Source: a bacterium
Lineage (GTDB): Bacteria; Zhuqueibacterota; Zhuqueibacteria; Thermofontimicrobiales; Thermofontimicrobiaceae
Length of the DNA: 16,833 nt
Direction of reading: 5' to 3'
NCBI GenBank assembly: GCA_025453735.1
Contig: JALOPY010000074.1
Location: 1-16,833, forward strand
Under the pieces are notes generated by a model. The model was given only the letters and a program-made list of their open reading frames with translations. It made no database searches and was not told the DNA's origin. Below are positions 14,072 to 16,833 of the stretch, in pieces. The position numbers and the translations under genes are program-made. Numbering within the stretch: position 1 is the stretch's first letter; the number at the start of each line of letters is the position of its first letter.

Positions 14072-15658
14072 ATGAAAAAAAATTTATTACTTTCTTTAAC
14101 AACAGGTGTTCTTCTTTCCCTTGCTTTTCCGCCGCTGAAATTTGGCTTCCTGGCTTACATTGCTTTGGTTCCGCTGTTCTTTTTATTAGAAGATAAAAAC
14201 TACAAAGAATCCATCCGCTGGGGATTCCTCACCGGACTTTTTATCAACCTGGGAACCCTATATTGGATAAGCTGGGTAACCGTTCCGGGAGCCATTGCCG
14301 CAATATTGTATCTGCCGATTTTTGTGATAATTTATTCCTTGCTTCACACGTTTATCCGACTGCGGTTGGGCGAGAAATATCTTTATCTTTGTGTGCCTTT
14401 TTTATGGACCGGCGTCGAATATTTGAGAGCCCTTGGCGTATTAGGATTCCCCTGGTGCTCATTAGCCTATACGCAAAGCTATTACCTGTCACTCATCCAG
14501 TACGTCAGTTTTAGCAGCGTTTACGGCGTGTCATTTTGGGTGGCGACAATCAATGTTGTGATTTTATCGCTGTTACGAAACTTGGCTGATCTAAAAAAAA
14601 TAATTTTGTATTTTGCAATTTTGATAACATTATTTATTATTCCCTGGATTTATGGCAAGATCGTAGTGCCGAACGATGAAAACGTTCCTGAAGAAAAAAT
14701 TCGAGTCGCTTTGATCCAGGGAAATATAGATCCCTATTTGAAATGGGATGATGCATTCTTGGAATCAAACCTGCAAATTTATGAAGAGATGACGCGCAAA
14801 GCGGCTGAAGCAAAACCTCAGCTCATCATCTGGCCAGAGACAGCAGTTCCGGACTATCTGCGGGTTTCAAATTTATACTTAACAAAGCTGCGGACACTGC
14901 TGTCGGAACTGGAGATTCCCTTGATAACCGGAGCTCCTGATTTCCGTTACCTCAACGACGAAACCTATGAAACGTACAATGCAGCTTTTCTTTTGCGGCC
15001 TAACTCCGGATCATTCGATGCTTATCATAAAATACACCTTGTCCCATTTGGCGAGCGTGTCCCATTTACCGAGGCACTTCCTTTTTTGAAGGATTTGTTA
15101 GAAAGCCTGGAAATGGGGGAGGGCAACTTTTCAGCAGGTCATCAAGTCATATCATTTAGGGTGCCGGTGAATTTCGATCAAATAGATTCAGGTGAAAATA
15201 CAAATCAACGCAGTTACATTAACGTACCGGTCATAATTTGCTTCGAGTCGCTTTTTCCGGAGATGTCTCGAAATTTTATTCAGGCGGGTGCGGATATCCT
15301 GGTTATTATTACCAACGATGCCTGGTTCAAAAAAAGCGCGGCTCCATTCCATCATGCCCAGATTGCAGTATTCCGCGCTATAGAAAATCATGTGAGCATC
15401 GCAAGATGCGCCAATACCGGTGTTTCCATGTTTATTGATCCGTACGGCAGAACGCAACAATCTTCCCGCATTTTTGAAAAAGCGATTCTTGTCGATGATA
15501 TTCTGTTAAAGCGTGACACTACGTTTTTTACCAAATATGGGAATGTTTTTACTATTGCAATAACACTGTTAAATATCGCGCCTCTGATTGCAGCCTTATT
15601 TTTCCCAAGAAAACATGGAGAGCACACATCACAGGAGCCAACAATTTCGATCATGTAA
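14072..15658 (+). CDS. lnt: Apolipoprotein N-acyltransferase
   Basis: Lnt adds the third acyl chain to the N-terminal cysteine of lipoproteins at the inner membrane, which lets them be sorted to the outer membrane. The 528-residue protein starts with several membrane helices (roughly residues 5-200; FFLLE, LYLPIFVIIYSLL and IILYFAILITLFII are examples). A nitrilase-like domain follows from about 210. The catalytic triad is E256 (IIWPETAVPDY), K320 (YHKIHLVPFGERVPF) and C390 (IICFESLFPE), followed by TNDAWF at 414-419; a last helix is near 492-511. Length is typical. AGGA at 14063-14066 precedes the ATG by five bases and comes from the last unit of a short GGCA repeat. Presence of lnt supports an outer-membrane organism. 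Confidence 0.95.
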   Translation: MKKNLLLSLTTGVLLSLAFPPLKFGFLAYIALVPLFFLLEDKNYKESIRWGFLTGLFINLGTLYWISWVTVPGAIAAILYLPIFVIIYSLLHTFIRLRLGEKYLYLCVPFLWTGVEYLRALGVLGFPWCSLAYTQSYYLSLIQYVSFSSVYGVSFWVATINVVILSLLRNLADLKKIILYFAILITLFIIPWIYGKIVVPNDENVPEEKIRVALIQGNIDPYLKWDDAFLESNLQIYEEMTRKAAEAKPQLIIWPETAVPDYLRVSNLYLTKLRTLLSELEIPLITGAPDFRYLNDETYETYNAAFLLRPNSGSFDAYHKIHLVPFGERVPFTEALPFLKDLLESLEMGEGNFSAGHQVISFRVPVNFDQIDSGENTNQRSYINVPVIICFESLFPEMSRNFIQAGADILVIITNDAWFKKSAAPFHHAQIAVFRAIENHVSIARCANTGVSMFIDPYGRTQQSSRIFEKAILVDDILLKRDTTFFTKYGNVFTIAITLLNIAPLIAALFFPRKHGEHTSQEPTISIM

Positions 15659-15852
15659 TTCCCTCCCTGAAATTATACTTATTGATGATTATTTCCGGGA
15701 ACTGCCACGGTGAGATGGAATTTAACATACGATGATTAATCATGAGCGCCAGCTCCAAATGAAAGTTGTTGAATGTCATCTCATGATAGCAGGAACTTCG
15801 AATAAATTCAGCAACGAGATTTTATGAAAGAATCCGAGAAGGAGTGGTTTAA
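15659..15852. other. Intergenic region between lnt and the second barrel gene
   Basis: No gene is supported. TCCCTGAAAT at 15664-15673 and ATTTCCGGGA at 15691-15700 can pair at nine of ten positions, but no T-run follows, so a terminator is doubtful. ATGATTAATCAT at 15732-15743 is a perfect 12-base palindrome, and ATCATGAG (15739-15746) is inverted at 15780-15787. These may be operator sites or chance. A 17-codon reading frame at 15824-15877 overlaps the next gene's start and is judged spurious. Confidence 0.4.
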
Positions 15853-15855
15853 TTG
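15839..15855 (+). promoter_or_regulatory. Ribosome binding site that fixes a TTG start
   Basis: AAGGAG at 15839-15844 lies eight bases before TTG at 15853-15855. A TAA stop at 15850-15852 in the same frame makes this TTG the first possible start, and the peptide that follows is an ideal signal sequence. The next in-frame ATG would delete the signal peptide. Confidence 0.8.
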
Positions 15856-16833
15856 TTCTGGAAAAATTTTAAAATAATCCATATAATTTTTATCCTTGGA
15901 ATTACATCTGCGGGTTATTCCCAGCAGAATTATTTTTTGACATTAAGCTCCATAAAGGCAAGACCATTAGCGATGGGCGGCGCTTATACCGCGATCGAGG
16001 ATGACATTGTTTCTACGTTCTATAACCCTGCAACATTGAGCATGCACCAGGCGAAAAAAGATTTTCGAGTCACTTTCTTTTTTAATCCGATCGGATCTGC
16101 CACTATGATATCCGGACTGGCGCAACAAAATGATAATGAGCCGGAAATTGGCAATCAATTCTTAAAATCAATTGGCTTGCTGGTCAAAGGTCTTGTTTTC
16201 ACGGCAAAATTTGTTGATATATCTTTTGTTTTGAATGAGCAGTTGATCGATGCAAACACAATGTTTCAGCAGAAACAGTTTTTTGATGATTGCGATATCT
16301 GGAGCAACAGCTATCAAACACTTGCAACACGAATCAAGCTGGCGGATAAAGTCGCCATTGGAGTCGCGGGAAGCTATTACACCCAAAAAGTTGACAGCGA
16401 AAAACGACGGGGCTTTGGATTTAGTTATGGAATTTTGTTGAAGCCCGCGCCGTATTTAAATGTCGGACTGGCGTTCATCGATTTTCCGCAACAAATTCCT
16501 GACGTCCGCTTGCCGCTGGAGCGGATCGCAGACCAGACCATGAATATCGGCGTTGCTTATCGCCCCTTTTCCGGCACGATTTTTTCTCTCGACATCAAAA
16601 ACCTGACTGAAGAACAACAGAACAATGTCAGGGAAGCACATTTCGGATTTGAACAGAATATTTTCTCAATCATGGCAATTCGATGTGGATATTTTCAAGA
16701 AAAATTTTCGAATCATCGAACCTACTCGGCTGGCTTCGCGCTATTCGATTCTAATCTGATTTTTTCAAAAGAAAGGCAGTTTGATCACCCTCAATTCATT
16801 TTAAACTATTCTTTCATTCACCAAAAAAAAGAT
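15853..16833 (+). CDS. PorV/PorQ-like outer-membrane protein, 3' end beyond the window
   Basis: The frame from TTG 15853 stays open for 327 codons to the last base. The peptide begins with a signal sequence: basic start (FWKNFK), hydrophobic IIHIIFILGITSAG and a probable cut at AGYS before QQN. Residues 35-60 read KARPLAMGGAYTAIEDD and STFYNPATL, the same family segment as in the barrel protein at 3908, with different sequence around it. Later stretches alternate in beta-strand fashion (VAIGVAGSYYTQK, FGFSYGILLKP, YLNVGLAFIDF, TMNIGVAYRPF), typical of FadL/PorV-like barrels. The C-terminal LNYSFIHQKKD may be close to the end, since many barrels finish in an aromatic residue strand, but the stop is not seen. 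Its cargo or partner is unknown; a structural or secretion-linked envelope role is inferred. Confidence 0.75.
   Translation, partial: MFWKNFKIIHIIFILGITSAGYSQQNYFLTLSSIKARPLAMGGAYTAIEDDIVSTFYNPATLSMHQAKKDFRVTFFFNPIGSATMISGLAQQNDNEPEIGNQFLKSIGLLVKGLVFTAKFVDISFVLNEQLIDANTMFQQKQFFDDCDIWSNSYQTLATRIKLADKVAIGVAGSYYTQKVDSEKRRGFGFSYGILLKPAPYLNVGLAFIDFPQQIPDVRLPLERIADQTMNIGVAYRPFSGTIFSLDIKNLTEEQQNNVREAHFGFEQNIFSIMAIRCGYFQEKFSNHRTYSAGFALFDSNLIFSKERQFDHPQFILNYSFIHQKKD

Noticed and set aside
15824..15877. 17-codon ATG reading frame before the second barrel gene
   Set aside because: It overlaps the ribosome site and start of the better supported TTG frame, has a weak site of its own and no recognisable leader-peptide pattern.

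Overview
The window is a dense stretch of bacterial housekeeping genes, every one of them on the + strand. Base composition is moderately AT-rich. The organism has an outer membrane: it carries apolipoprotein N-acyltransferase and two PorV/PorQ-like beta-barrel proteins with signal peptides. It also carries remA (DUF370) in a yicC-remA-gmk-rpoZ-coaBC cluster. Outer-membrane proteins of this PorV/PorQ/UPF0164 type together with this gene order suggest a member of the FCB superphylum or a neighbouring candidate phylum (Calditrichota, KSB1 or Marinimicrobia-like), probably from a metagenome assembly. That placement is an inference from family impressions, not from a tree.

Layout. Positions 1-120 hold the 3' end of xseB. 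Next come nadK (NAD kinase) and mutS (mismatch repair), then a PorV-like outer-membrane protein three bases after mutS. A 338-base gap carries a dyad-repeat array, a strong intrinsic terminator and a near-consensus sigma70 promoter. That promoter drives yicC, remA, gmk, rpoZ and coaBC, spaced 2-28 bases apart. The coaBC copy is broken: roughly 25-27 codons around the conserved GFAxET segment are missing and the reading frame shifts at an A8 run. A weak promoter then leads into a family-4 uracil-DNA glycosylase, dnaB and a bifunctional rel/spoT gene. Between rel and an HU-type gene is a highly structured 55-base element that looks like a REPIN (two inverted REP hairpins). HU ends in a terminator that almost touches the start of ruvX. 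After ruvX comes a ~100-base element with 19-base terminal inverted repeats, then lnt. The window ends inside a second PorV/PorQ-like gene with a TTG start, open to the last base.

The genes cover DNA replication and repair (xseB, mutS, udg, dnaB, ruvX, HU), nucleotide and cofactor supply (nadK, gmk, coaBC), RNA and stress control (yicC, rpoZ, remA, rel) and the envelope (lnt, two barrel proteins). No tRNA, rRNA, CRISPR array, insertion sequence or phage gene was seen. No new protein system was found. The most interesting signals are non-coding: the REPIN-like element, whose two hairpins share a loop but have different 4-bp stems that each remain paired, the MITE-like inverted repeat, and the coaBC lesion.
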